A model generated the notes under the pieces. The model had not been told where the DNA came from, ran no database searches, and saw only the letters and a list, made by a program, of their open reading frames with translations. A stretch of DNA of 64,000 nt from Azospirillum melinis (GTDB taxonomy: Bacteria; Pseudomonadota; Alphaproteobacteria; Azospirillales; Azospirillaceae): NCBI RefSeq assembly GCF_013340935.1, contig NZ_WHOS01000008.1, positions 1-64,000 on the forward strand, in the 5' to 3' direction. Positions 35,252-44,531 of the stretch are shown piece by piece (position 1 is the stretch's first letter; the number at the start of each line of letters is the position of its first letter). Both the position numbers and the translations under genes were made by a program.

Positions 35252-36072
35252 TGGCAGGATCCCCCGTCATCCGCGTGCGCGGACTGGTCACCCGCTTCGG
35301 CCCGCAGACCGTCCATGACGGCCTCGACCTCGATGTCGAGCGGGGGGAGGTGCTGGGCGTCGTCGGCGGTTCCGGCACCGGCAAGTCGGTGCTGCTGAAG
35401 GAAATCCTCGGCCTGATCGACCCAGCCGCCGGCCGGATCGAGCTGCTGGGCCACGACACCGCCGAACTGGACCGGGCGGAGCGCACGGCGTTGCAGGCCC
35501 GCACCGGCGTGCTGTTCCAGAATGGCGCCCTGTTCAGTTCGATGACGGTGGCGGAGAATGTGATGCTGCCGCTGAAGGAACACACCGACTTGGCCCCCGC
35601 GCTGGTCGCCGAGGTGGCGCGGGTGAAGATCGCCATGGCCGGGCTGCCGCCCGACGCCGGCACCAAGCATCCGGCTCAGCTGTCGGGCGGCATGATCAAG
35701 CGCGCCGGCCTCGCCCGCGCTCTGGCGCTCGACCCCGACATCCTGTTCCTGGACGAGCCGACCGCCGGCCTCGACCCCATCGGTGCCGCCGCCTTCGACA
35801 CGCTGATCCAGGGTTTGCAGCGCAGCCTGGGGCTGACCGTCTTCATGGTCACCCACGATCTGGACAGCCTGACCTCCATCTGCGACCGCATTGCCGTGCT
35901 GGTCGACAAGAAGATCCGGGTGGGCACCCTGGCCCAGCATCTGGCCGATCCCCACCCGTGGATCCACGACTATTTCCACGGACCGCGCGGCCGCGCGGCG
36001 CTCGACGCTAAAGAGCGCAACCAGGCTCGACGCCACGAAGAAGAAGACGCCAGGCGTCTTGCGAAAGGGTAG
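35251..36072 (+). CDS. mlaF: ABC transporter ATPase, MlaF type (second copy)
   Basis: 273 residues. Walker A GGSGTGKS, Q-loop LFQNGALFSSM, signature LSGGMIKR, Walker B ILFLDEPTAGLDP and switch His in THDLDS. The C-terminal tail is unusually charged (residues about 250-273, rich in Arg, Glu and Lys) compared with the copy at 6.4 kb. Starts inside the permease stop (TGATG) and is followed after 9 bases by mlaD, so subunits for one transporter are made together. Confidence 0.93.
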   Translation: MAGSPVIRVRGLVTRFGPQTVHDGLDLDVERGEVLGVVGGSGTGKSVLLKEILGLIDPAAGRIELLGHDTAELDRAERTALQARTGVLFQNGALFSSMTVAENVMLPLKEHTDLAPALVAEVARVKIAMAGLPPDAGTKHPAQLSGGMIKRAGLARALALDPDILFLDEPTAGLDPIGAAAFDTLIQGLQRSLGLTVFMVTHDLDSLTSICDRIAVLVDKKIRVGTLAQHLADPHPWIHDYFHGPRGRAALDAKERNQARRHEEEDARRLAKG

Positions 36073-36081
36073 GGGCACGTC

Positions 36082-37041
36082 ATGGAAACCCGCGCCAGCT
36101 ACATTCTGGTCGGCAGCTTCGTGCTGGCTCTGGTCGCCGGCCTGCTGGTCTTCACCGCCTGGATCGCCAAGGTCCAGCTCGACGAGACGCGCGAGACCTA
36201 CCGCATCTATTTCACCGGATCCGTCACCGGGTTGCAGCAGGGCAGCCCGGTGCGCTACCGCGGCGTGCCGGTGGGAACCGTGTCGGACATCCGGCTCGAC
36301 CCCGACAACGTGACGCGGGTCCGGGTGACGATCATGGTGCAGAACGGCACGCCGATCATGTCCGATTCCATCGCCTCGCTGGAGGTGCAGGGCATCACCG
36401 GCGGCGCCTATGTCCAGATCTCCGGCGGGAATGCTGGGGGCAAGCGCCTGACCGCCACCGATGCCGACGGCGTGCTGACCATCCCGTCGCGGCCCAGCTC
36501 GCTGACCGCGGTGGTCGACAGCGCGCCGCAGCTGGTCAACCGCTCGCTGGAGGTCATCACCAAGCTGGGCGAGATGCTGAACGGCGAGAACCAGAAGGCC
36601 ATCGGCGACATCCTGGCCAACGCCCGCACCATCAGCGCCGAGCTTGCCCGCGCCAGCGCCGGCCTGGAGGAAACCATGACCCAGGCGCGCCAGACCCTGC
36701 ACGGCTTCGAGACGGTCGGGCCGCAGCTGGACCGCACGCTGGCCCAGGCGCATGACACGCTGGCGACGGTCGACGGCACCGCCAAGCAGCTGGGCGGCGA
36801 GACGCGCGAGCTGCTGCGCTCGCTGAAGCGCACGTCGGACACGCTGAATTCGCTGGTCGCCGAAAACCGCGAGCCGGTGCGCGACTTTACCGCCACGGGG
36901 CTGTATGAGTTGACGCTGCTGATCACCCAGTTGCGCGATCTGTCCGGACAGCTGTCGCGGGTGGTCACCCGGATCGAGAACGACCCGTCGAACTTCCTCT
37001 TCGGCGGGACGCGGCAGGGCGTGGAGGTGCGTGGGAAATGA
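36082..37041 (+). CDS. mlaD: MlaD-type MCE-domain protein
   Basis: Periplasmic substrate-binding subunit of the lipid transporter, anchored by one N-terminal helix (about 8-30). The MCE domain at about 38-118 shows YRIYFTGSVTGLQQGSPVRYRGVPVGTV, the typical start of the module. The remaining 200 residues form long helical, Ala-rich coiled segments as in the larger MCE proteins (319 residues, versus about 180 for E. coli MlaD). Its last 4 bases overlap the lipoprotein gene (ATGA). Confidence 0.92.
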   Translation: METRASYILVGSFVLALVAGLLVFTAWIAKVQLDETRETYRIYFTGSVTGLQQGSPVRYRGVPVGTVSDIRLDPDNVTRVRVTIMVQNGTPIMSDSIASLEVQGITGGAYVQISGGNAGGKRLTATDADGVLTIPSRPSSLTAVVDSAPQLVNRSLEVITKLGEMLNGENQKAIGDILANARTISAELARASAGLEETMTQARQTLHGFETVGPQLDRTLAQAHDTLATVDGTAKQLGGETRELLRSLKRTSDTLNSLVAENREPVRDFTATGLYELTLLITQLRDLSGQLSRVVTRIENDPSNFLFGGTRQGVEVRGK

Positions 37042-37694
37042 GGCGGGTGACGATGGTGCGGAGCGGGTTTGCAGGGGCTGTCCTGCGCGGGATGTGCGGG
37101 GCGGCCCTGCTGCTGGGGCTGGCCGCCTGTTCGACGCTGAATCCGACGGCGCCGCATCTCTACACCCTGACCCCGCGGGCCAGCGTCGCCGCCGGCCCGA
37201 AGGCCGACTGGCAGTTGCTGGTGGAGACGCCGGCGGCGGCGGCGGGGATCGACACGCCGCGCATCGCGCTGGCCCGCACGCCGACCTCGCTCGACTATTT
37301 CGCCGACGTCTCCTGGGCCGACCGGGCGCCGAACATGGTGCAGGGGCTGATCGTCCAGACCTTCGAGGACAGCGGCCGCATCGTCTCGGTCGGGCGCGAC
37401 ACGGTGGGGTTGCGCTCCGACTATGTGCTGAAGTCGGAACTGCGCGATTTCCAGGCGGAATACGCCACACCGGGGGCGGCCATGCCGGATCGGGTGCATG
37501 TGCGGCTGTCGGCCAAGCTGGTCGCTATGCCGCGCCGGACCATCGAGGCCGGCGAGACTTTCGAGGCGTCGGCCCCGGTGCGCGGCCGCTCCTTCACCGA
37601 TGTGATCGCCGCCTTCGACCAGGCGCTGGGGCAGGTCACCGGCGAACTGGTCGGCTGGTCGCTGTCGCAGCGCTTCCGCCCTTCCGGCAGCTGA
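37038..37694 (+). CDS. ABC-type transport auxiliary lipoprotein (PqiC-like)
   Basis: 218-residue lipoprotein with lipobox LAAC (Cys about 31) and the ABC_trans_aux domain: LYTLTP at its start, VETPAAAAGIDTPRIALARTP, and YFADVSWADRAPNMVQGL. Such proteins sit in the outer membrane and pair with MCE proteins (PqiC with PqiB). It is the last gene of the STAS-mlaE/mlaF/mlaD unit and overlaps mlaD by 4 bases, so it likely supplies the outer-membrane end of the same transporter. Confidence 0.88.
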   Translation: MRRVTMVRSGFAGAVLRGMCGAALLLGLAACSTLNPTAPHLYTLTPRASVAAGPKADWQLLVETPAAAAGIDTPRIALARTPTSLDYFADVSWADRAPNMVQGLIVQTFEDSGRIVSVGRDTVGLRSDYVLKSELRDFQAEYATPGAAMPDRVHVRLSAKLVAMPRRTIEAGETFEASAPVRGRSFTDVIAAFDQALGQVTGELVGWSLSQRFRPSGS

Positions 37695-37808
37695 TGGCCG
37701 GGAAGCGCAGGCGGGGCTGCAACCACAGGTGCGATGTCCGAAAAGACCTTGCCACGCCCGCATAGCCGCGTACGTAATAGGGATGTTCGCGCAGCGCAGG
37801 ATCGGGCG

Positions 37809-38573
37809 ATGACGGATTTGTCGGACGTGTCCCGGGAAGAGTTGGAGGCGATGGCCGAGGCGGGACGCGAAGTGCGCCTGTGCCAGCGTGTTCTCGCCAA
37901 GACCGGCGACACGGTGGTGGGCGAGCTTCTACGCGGTCACGGCACGCTGTACGAGTGGAAGCATTATCCGCCGGGCGACGTCTACGACGCCGAGTTCCAT
38001 GCCCAGTATTATTACCACTGCCATCCCGAAGGCGAGCGGCCGCATGGCGAGCATGGCCATTTCCACACCTTCCTGCGCCCGCACGGCATGCCGCCGGGCC
38101 TGCGGCCGGCGCCGTTGGCCGATTTCGTGGCGCCTGACAACGACAACGACGCGCTGTCCCACCTGATCGGCATCGCCATGGACGTCGCCGGCCAGCCGGT
38201 TCGGCTGTTCACCACCAACCGCTGGGTGACGGGCGAGACCTGGTACAAGGCGGACGACGTGATCGCCATGCTCGACGCCTTCGAGATCGATCACGCCAGG
38301 CCGTCCTGGCCGGCCAACCGCTGGATCACGGCGATGATGCGGCTGTTCCGCCCGACCGTCGTCGCCCTGCTGCGCGAACGCGACACCGCCATCCGGCATT
38401 GGGTCGACAGCCATCCCGATGCCTATGTCTATGAGGACCGCGGGCTGGAGGTCGCCTCGCAGCGCCACATCTCGGTGGAGCAGCAGATCGCCGAGGTGGC
38501 CCTGCAGCTGCGCGGGACGCGCCGCCGCGGCTCCATCCTGCCGGAACCGCCCAGCTTCGTCGAAATCCCGTGA
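37809..38573 (+). CDS. Hypothetical His-rich protein
   Basis: 254 residues, apparently soluble and without a signal peptide. A remarkable His-rich stretch at about residues 55-95 (HYPPGDVYDAEFHAQYYYHCHPEGERPHGEHGHFHTF) looks able to bind several metal ions; the following segment includes FTTNRWVTGETWYKADD. Family recognised only as a conserved proteobacterial protein of unknown function. ATG at 37809; an upstream frame to 37734 lacks support. It follows the Mla operon by 114 bases and may have its own promoter. Confidence 0.65.
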   Translation: MTDLSDVSREELEAMAEAGREVRLCQRVLAKTGDTVVGELLRGHGTLYEWKHYPPGDVYDAEFHAQYYYHCHPEGERPHGEHGHFHTFLRPHGMPPGLRPAPLADFVAPDNDNDALSHLIGIAMDVAGQPVRLFTTNRWVTGETWYKADDVIAMLDAFEIDHARPSWPANRWITAMMRLFRPTVVALLRERDTAIRHWVDSHPDAYVYEDRGLEVASQRHISVEQQIAEVALQLRGTRRRGSILPEPPSFVEIP

Positions 38574-38735
38574 TCGGCGACCCGGCGGATGGACTTATGA
38601 CCGCAGAGCGTTAAGGAAGGTTCAACCGTTTCGGAAGATCCTGAACGTGTGGACAAGTCTCCGCCCACACCCGCGCGGGTTTTGCGTTCCGCGTCCAATA
38701 TGGAGACGGACCAGGGCAGGAAGGGTCCGGGACCC

Positions 38736-39872
38736 ATGAGTGACGATTTCAAGTCGGGTCATCTGACCCAGCAGGACGTGGCGCGGCTTCTGGCCGACCC
38801 GTCGCCGAACAGCCGGACCGATCTGGCCGCCAAGCTGTCCCAGCAGTTCGACAGTCCCGAGCTGTCGCAGGCGGAGCGCAAGCTGGCGGAAGACATCATC
38901 CGCGTCATGGTCAAGGACACGGTCCTGCGCGTCCGCCAGACCCTGGCGGAGAACCTGAAATCCAGCCCTTCTCTGCCGCGGGACGTCGCCCTGACCCTGG
39001 CCCGCGACGTGGAGGCGGTGGCGATTCCGGTGCTGAGCGTCTCCACCGTGCTGACACCGGCCGATCTGGTCGAGATCGTGCGCTCCGGTGCCGACGCCAA
39101 GAGCACCGCCATCGCCCAGCGCCCGACCGTGCCGGCCGCCGTCGCCGACGCGCTGATCGAAAGCGGGTCCGAACGCGCGGTCGCAGCATTGGTCGCCAAC
39201 GAGGGGGCGGAACTGGGCGAGCAGAGCCTGGGCCGCGTCATCGACCGTTTCGGCGCCAGCGAGGCGGTGCAGGACCCGCTGGTCCACCGCTCCAGACTGC
39301 CGATCACCATCGCCGAACGGCTGGTTGCCGTGGTGTCGGAACGGCTGCGCCAGCATCTGGTCTCGCATCACGAACTGCCGTCGAAGGTCGCGTCGGAGCT
39401 GATCCTGCAGAGCCGCGAGCGGGCGACCGTCGCCCTGTTCACCGGTGAAAGCGACGAAGGGGCGCTGGACCGTCTGGTGATGCAGCTTGCCCGCACCGGC
39501 CGCCTGACGCCGTCGCTGCTGGTCCGTTCGCTGTGCACCGGCGACATCGCCTTCTTCGAGACGGCGATGTCGCGCATGGCGAATGTGCCGATGACCAATG
39601 CCCGGCTGCTGATCCACGATGCCGGCCGGCTTGGGCTGAAGTCGCTGTACGACAAGGCCAAGCTGCCGCCGGCTCTGCTGCCGGCCTGCCGCATCGCCAT
39701 CGACGTGCTGAAGGAGACCCCCTATGACGGCGAGCCGGGCGACCGCGAACGCCACCGCCGCCGGGTCATCGAGCGCATCCTGACCCAGTATGAGGATCTG
39801 GCGCCGGAGGATCTGGACTTCCTGCTGGCGAAGCTGGGCGACATGATGCAGCCGGAAAACGCGGCGGCGTGA
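38736..39872 (+). CDS. DUF2336 protein
   Basis: 378 residues, all-helical HEAT-like composition with repeats of the form LADPSPNSRTDLAAKLSQ and LPRDVALTLARDVEAVAIPVL, characteristic of DUF2336, an alphaproteobacterial family that often accompanies signalling proteins. No catalytic motif. The histidine kinase gene overlaps its 3' end (GTGA), which argues that the two proteins act in one pathway, perhaps with DUF2336 as a scaffold or input domain. ATG at 38736 chosen; 38700 is an alternative. Confidence 0.82.
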   Translation: MSDDFKSGHLTQQDVARLLADPSPNSRTDLAAKLSQQFDSPELSQAERKLAEDIIRVMVKDTVLRVRQTLAENLKSSPSLPRDVALTLARDVEAVAIPVLSVSTVLTPADLVEIVRSGADAKSTAIAQRPTVPAAVADALIESGSERAVAALVANEGAELGEQSLGRVIDRFGASEAVQDPLVHRSRLPITIAERLVAVVSERLRQHLVSHHELPSKVASELILQSRERATVALFTGESDEGALDRLVMQLARTGRLTPSLLVRSLCTGDIAFFETAMSRMANVPMTNARLLIHDAGRLGLKSLYDKAKLPPALLPACRIAIDVLKETPYDGEPGDRERHRRRVIERILTQYEDLAPEDLDFLLAKLGDMMQPENAAA

Positions 39873-41206
39873 CCGACCCGACCTTTTTCTCCGGTCCGGG
39901 CCAGCCGGCAGGCGGCGGTCCGGCCGACACCGTCCGCCGGCTGGAACGCCGCATTGCCGAATTGGAATCCGCCCTGCGCCAGAGCGAGGCCCGGGCCGGT
40001 GAAGCACGATTCCGATCGTTGTTGCGGACGGCGGCCAGCATCATCCTGGTTCTGGGCGACGACGGCCGCATCGTGGAGGCCAACCGCGATGCCGAGCGTG
40101 CCTTCGGGTTGGAAGCCGGCAGCGCCATCGGCCGTCTGTGGGCCGAGGCGATGAGGGAGCAGCCGACCGGCCCCTTCGCGGCCCAACTTGCCGTTGCCGC
40201 GATGGGCACGGAGGTCCGCAACTTCGAGCAGGTGCTGCGCGAGCAGGACTGCATGAGCGAGCGGGTGCTGCTGTGGAACCTGAACCGCCTGCCAAAGGCC
40301 GACGGCGCTTCCGCCGGCATCCTGTGCGTCGGCCAGGACATCACCCGGCGCAAGCGGGCCGAACTGGCCCTGCGGCAGGCCCGTGACGAGTTGGAGATGC
40401 GGGTGGCCGAGCGCACCCGCGCGCTGATGCAGGAGGTTCAGGAACGCCGCCGCGCCGAGCAGGCACTGATCCAGGCCAAGGAGCAGGCCGAACTGGCCAA
40501 CCGCGCCAAGAGCGAGTTCCTGGCCAACATGAGCCATGAGCTGCGCACGCCGTTGAACGCCATCATCGGCTTTTCCTCGATGATGGAGAGCGAGATCGTC
40601 GGGCCGCTCGGCCATCCCAAATATCTCGACTATGCCAAGGTGATCGGCAAGTCGAGCCAGCATCTGCTGGCGGTCATCAGCGACATCCTGGACGTCGCCA
40701 AGATCGAAGCCGGCAAGCTGGAAATGCACCCCCAGCCGATGGATGTCCGCGACGCGGTGGAAAGCTCGCTCCTGCTGATCGCCGAGCGGGCGGAGGAGGG
40801 CGGACTGACCCTGTCCCAGGACATCGCTTCCGACACCCCCCACCTGCTGGGCGACCCGGTACGGGTGAAGCAGATCCTGCTGAACCTGCTGAGCAATGCG
40901 GTGAAGTTTACCCCCGTCGGCGGCAGCGTCGCCCTGCGTGTCCGTCCGGAGGGCGACCGCATCCTGATCGAGGTCGCGGACAGCGGGATCGGCATGAGCG
41001 CGGAGGGCATCGCCATCGCCCTGCAACCCTTCGGTCAGGTCGACAGCCAACTGTCCCGGCGGTCCGGCGGCACCGGACTGGGCCTGCCGCTCGTGCGGTC
41101 CTTCGTCGATCTGCTGAACGGCACGCTGGACATCCTCAGCCGCGAAGGGGAAGGCACCACGGTCAGCGTGCGTCTGCCGGTGGCGTTGCCGTATGACGGG
41201 GAATAG
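39869..41206 (+). CDS. PAS-domain sensor histidine kinase
   Basis: 445 residues without transmembrane helices, so probably a cytoplasmic sensor. A PAS domain (about 48-160) is followed by a coiled coil, the HisKA domain with phospho-accepting His in MSHELRTPLN (about residue 223), and the HATPase domain with N-box LLNLLSNAVKF, ADSGIGMS and the G2 box GGTGLGLPL. No receiver is adjacent, so the response regulator is elsewhere. Start is GTG at 39869, overlapping the DUF2336 stop. Confidence 0.93.
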   Translation: MTDPTFFSGPGQPAGGGPADTVRRLERRIAELESALRQSEARAGEARFRSLLRTAASIILVLGDDGRIVEANRDAERAFGLEAGSAIGRLWAEAMREQPTGPFAAQLAVAAMGTEVRNFEQVLREQDCMSERVLLWNLNRLPKADGASAGILCVGQDITRRKRAELALRQARDELEMRVAERTRALMQEVQERRRAEQALIQAKEQAELANRAKSEFLANMSHELRTPLNAIIGFSSMMESEIVGPLGHPKYLDYAKVIGKSSQHLLAVISDILDVAKIEAGKLEMHPQPMDVRDAVESSLLLIAERAEEGGLTLSQDIASDTPHLLGDPVRVKQILLNLLSNAVKFTPVGGSVALRVRPEGDRILIEVADSGIGMSAEGIAIALQPFGQVDSQLSRRSGGTGLGLPLVRSFVDLLNGTLDILSREGEGTTVSVRLPVALPYDGE

Positions 41207-41234
41207 CCAGGGCCCGAAGCAATCAGGGAATGAC

Positions 41235-42431
41235 ATGTCTGTGATACAGGGACCGGCGACGCACGACGGCGACCGGAACGATGGGCCGTTGTCGGTTGCG
41301 ATGGTGTTCGGGATTTCCGGGGTCGATCCGCTGGAGTGGGACGCCTGCGCCGCCGGCAAGGGGCCGTTCGTGAGCCATGCCTATCTGAGGGCGCTGGAAG
41401 AAAGCGGCCTGGCTGGCCCGGACATCGGCTGGCGTCCCGCCCATATGATCGTACGGGAGGCGTCTGGCCGGTTGGTCGGTGCGGCTCCCCTCTATCTGCG
41501 CGACCGCTCGACGGACGAATTCTGGTCGGATCAGGCCTGGGTCGATGGCTATCAGGCGTCGGGCGGACGCTATTTCCCGAAGCTGGTCATGGAGATTCCC
41601 TACACGCCGGTGACCGGGCCGCGCATCCTGCTGCGGAATGGGGCGCTGTCCGGCACGGCCGATGCGCTGATCGCCGCCCTGCGGTCGCTGGCCCACAAGC
41701 ACGGTCTGTCGTCCATCCATGTCGGCTTTCCCGATGAAGAGGACCGTGCCCGTTTCGAGGCGGCGGGATGGCTAACCCGCCATGCCGTCGATTACGAGTG
41801 GCGGAACGAGGGATATCGCGACTTCGCCGATTTCACCGCCGCCCTGTCGAGCCGCCGGCGCAGAGTGATGCTGTGGGAGCGCCGCAAAATCGTGGCGAGC
41901 GGGGTGCGGTTCCGCGAGGTGCCGGGCAGTCGGGTCGCAGAGGCCGATGTCGCAATTTTCCTGGACTTGCTGAGCGACCTTCATCTCCGCCGGGGAAGGC
42001 GTCAGGCACTGACCATGGATTTCGTTCTGCGGCTCTGTGCCGTTCTGGGCGATGCTGTGACGCTGACCTTTGCCGAATCCGGCGGCGTTGCGATCGGCGC
42101 CCTTATGACGGTGGAAGATGACGATTGCCTCTATGTCCGGACCTGGGGGGCAAGAGAGGAGGCGCGCTTCGTTCATTTCGAAACCTGCTATTACCGCAGC
42201 ATCGAACGGGCGATCGCCCATGGCCTGAGCCGGGTGAATGGTGGGCGCGGCGGACCGCATAAGCTTGAGCGCGGTTTCCTGCCGGTGCTGGCCCATGCCT
42301 GCCACTGGTTCCTTCACACCAACATGCGCGGCGCGGTCGCGGAAGGGTTGGAGCTGTACAACGCAAAGGCTCTCGCCAAATTCGTGCAGGAGCAGGCCCG
42401 CTCCCCTTACCGGCAACGGGATGGCCGATAG
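41235..42431 (+). CDS. GNAT/FemAB-like acyltransferase (COG3146, DUF482)
   Basis: About 398 residues. Two GNAT-like halves are visible; SRRRRVMLWERRKIV is the family's central basic motif and the C-terminal part contains HFETCYYRSIERAIAHGLSRVNGG and GGPHKLERGFLP, hallmarks of the family annotated as peptidoglycan biosynthesis or FemAB-related. The enzymatic reaction is not established. ATG at 41235 follows AGGGA; ATG at 41193 would overlap the kinase gene. It is followed by adenine deaminase after 66 bases. Confidence 0.85.
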   Translation: MSVIQGPATHDGDRNDGPLSVAMVFGISGVDPLEWDACAAGKGPFVSHAYLRALEESGLAGPDIGWRPAHMIVREASGRLVGAAPLYLRDRSTDEFWSDQAWVDGYQASGGRYFPKLVMEIPYTPVTGPRILLRNGALSGTADALIAALRSLAHKHGLSSIHVGFPDEEDRARFEAAGWLTRHAVDYEWRNEGYRDFADFTAALSSRRRRVMLWERRKIVASGVRFREVPGSRVAEADVAIFLDLLSDLHLRRGRRQALTMDFVLRLCAVLGDAVTLTFAESGGVAIGALMTVEDDDCLYVRTWGAREEARFVHFETCYYRSIERAIAHGLSRVNGGRGGPHKLERGFLPVLAHACHWFLHTNMRGAVAEGLELYNAKALAKFVQEQARSPYRQRDGR

Positions 42432-42497
42432 GTGCTTGCACGGCATGGTGAGGCGGGCCACCTTGCCTCTTTGAATGGACGAGGGGCGGAGTAGGAC

Positions 42498-44207
42498 ATG
42501 ACTGTAAGCCGCGACGATCTGAAGACGCGCATTGGGCAGGCGCTGGGCGAGGCGAAGGCCGATCTGGTCATCAAGAACACGCGCTTTCTCAATGTCGTGA
42601 CCGGCGAGATCGCGGAAGGCGACATTGCTGTCTGCGGCGAGGTCATCGTCGGCACCTACGAGTCCTATGATGGGGTGGAGGAGATCGACGGGCGTGGGCT
42701 GACCGTGGTTCCCGGCTTCATCGACACCCATGTCCATTGCGAGTCCACCTGCGTCACCCCGCAGGAGTTCGACCGTTGCGTCCTGCCGCGCGGCACCACC
42801 ACCGCCATCTGCGACCCGCACGAGATCTGCAATGTGCTGGGCGAGCAGGGGCTGCGCTATTTCCTCGACAGTGCCGGCGGGACGGCGCTCGACCTGTTCG
42901 TGCAGTTGTCCTCCTGCGTGCCGGCGACGGAGCTGGAAACGTCGGGCGCCCGGCTGGAGGCGCCGGACCTGATCCGCCACATGGACCATCCCCGCGTGCT
43001 GGGGCTGGCGGAGTTCATGAACTTCCCCGGCGTCTTCCACAAGGTGGACGGGGTGCTCGACAAGCTGGCCGCCTTCGACGGGCGCCACATCGACGGCCAC
43101 GCTCCCCTGATGTCGGGGAAGGAGTTGAACGCCTATCTCTCCTGCGGCATCCGCAACTGCCACGAGACGACCAGTGCGGATGAGGCGATGGAGAAGCTGC
43201 GCAAGGGCATGCAGGTGCTGATCCGCGACGGGTCGGTGTCGAAGGATGTCCATGCCCTGGCCGAAGTGATCACGCCGGAGACCTCCCCTTTCCTCGGCTT
43301 CTGCACCGATGACCGCAACCCGCTGGACATTGCGGAGGAGGGGCACATGGATCACCTGATCCGCAGCGCCATCCGCCTCGGGGCGCCGGTCGCCCATGTC
43401 TATCGCGCCGCCACCTGGTCGGCAGCACGCGGCTTCCGCCTGTACGACCGCGGGCTGGTGGCACCGGGGCATCGCGCCGACCTCGTCCTGCTCGATGATC
43501 TGGAGGACTGCGCGGTCAACCGGGTTATCCGCAACGGCAAAATCGTCGGGCCGCACAGTTTCGACGGCCGGCCGGCGGTAACGCCGGTGGGGCTCGCTTC
43601 GGTGAAGCTGGAGCCGGTGGCGGACGAGGATTTCGTCGTGCCGGCCGGCGGGTCGGTCCAATCGGTGATCGGGCTGGAGCCGGGCAAGATCCTGACCGAA
43701 CACCGCCGGATCGAAGTGCCGGTGGTGGGCGGCCGGATGGTGGCCGACCCGTCGCGCGACCTGCTGAAGATCTGCGTTTTCGCCCGCCATGGCAGCAACC
43801 GCAACATCGGCCGCGGTTTTGTCCAGGGCTTCGGCATTGCGGAGGGGGCACTGGCGTCGTCGGTCGGCCACGACAGCCACAACATCTGTGTGGTCGGTGC
43901 CAGCGACGCCGACATGCGCGTCGCGGTCAACCGGCTGATCGAGCTTCAGGGCGGCTTCGTCGCCGTGCGCAACGGGCAGGTGGTCGGCGAACTGGCCCTG
44001 CCGCTGGCCGGGCTGATGAGCCTGGAACCGTTCGAGACGGTGGAGGTGAGGCTGCGGTCCCTGCGCGCTGCCGTCCGCACTATGGGTTGCCCGCTGGCCG
44101 AGCCCTTCCTGCAACTGGCCTTCCTGCCGCTGCCGGTCATCCCGCACCTGAAGATCACCGACCGCGGCATGGTCGATGTCGACCGGTTCGAACTGATTGC
44201 CGCCTGA
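42498..44207 (+). CDS. ade: Adenine deaminase
   Basis: Metallo-amidohydrolase that converts adenine to hypoxanthine and ammonia. The 569-residue product has GFIDTHVHCEST (HxH metal pair), RGTTTAICDPHEICNV, and GHAPLMSGKELNAYL, and ends in the adenine deaminase C-terminal domain (SVGHDSHNICVVG, LPLAGLMS). Length is normal. Ribosome site GGAG is about 10 bases before the ATG. Together with apt it covers two routes of adenine reuse. Confidence 0.95.
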   Translation: MTVSRDDLKTRIGQALGEAKADLVIKNTRFLNVVTGEIAEGDIAVCGEVIVGTYESYDGVEEIDGRGLTVVPGFIDTHVHCESTCVTPQEFDRCVLPRGTTTAICDPHEICNVLGEQGLRYFLDSAGGTALDLFVQLSSCVPATELETSGARLEAPDLIRHMDHPRVLGLAEFMNFPGVFHKVDGVLDKLAAFDGRHIDGHAPLMSGKELNAYLSCGIRNCHETTSADEAMEKLRKGMQVLIRDGSVSKDVHALAEVITPETSPFLGFCTDDRNPLDIAEEGHMDHLIRSAIRLGAPVAHVYRAATWSAARGFRLYDRGLVAPGHRADLVLLDDLEDCAVNRVIRNGKIVGPHSFDGRPAVTPVGLASVKLEPVADEDFVVPAGGSVQSVIGLEPGKILTEHRRIEVPVVGGRMVADPSRDLLKICVFARHGSNRNIGRGFVQGFGIAEGALASSVGHDSHNICVVGASDADMRVAVNRLIELQGGFVAVRNGQVVGELALPLAGLMSLEPFETVEVRLRSLRAAVRTMGCPLAEPFLQLAFLPLPVIPHLKITDRGMVDVDRFELIAA

Positions 44208-44372
44208 GCGGGCGAGCTGCCCAAGAAAACGGCAGAAGCCCGGGGATTGGGCGGAGGTGGCCGGTTGGGCAGCCGGGAGCCTGCCCACCTGACGGATCCC
44301 CTCTCCGCTTGCGGGCGAGGGGCGGGGTAAGGGGGCGTAAACACAGGGTTTCCATCGGCCTACCTGTCGCCA

Positions 44373-44428
44373 CCCCCCTCACTCGAACCTCTTTCCCGAA
44401 AGGGAAGAGGAGCTTTCAGTGAGGGGGG
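44373..44428. repeat. Intergenic inverted repeat (324-base gap)
   Basis: CCCCCCTCACT (44373-44383) pairs perfectly with AGTGAGGGGGG (44418-44428), and inside lies a second pairing, CCTCTTTCCC with GGGAAGAGG around gaaa. The result is a long two-part hairpin in the gap between ade and the CocE-like gene. It may terminate ade transcription or be another dispersed palindromic repeat. The rest of 44208-44531 shows GC-rich spacer and no gene. Confidence 0.6.
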
Positions 44429-44531
44429 AAACGGCCGAAAGATTTATACAATTTGGTGCAGGCTCTCTGGCACGAGCTTTGCCACGACAACACGTACTTC
44501 GTTGTCAGTCATCGAGCGAGCCCGACCCGCC

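Noticed and set aside
35116-37470. 784-codon minus-strand frame opposite the Mla operon
   Set aside because: Antisense to four well-supported genes with overlapping starts and stops.
41772-44288. 838-codon minus-strand frame opposite adenine deaminase
   Set aside because: The plus strand encodes a full adenine deaminase; the antisense frame has no family resemblance.
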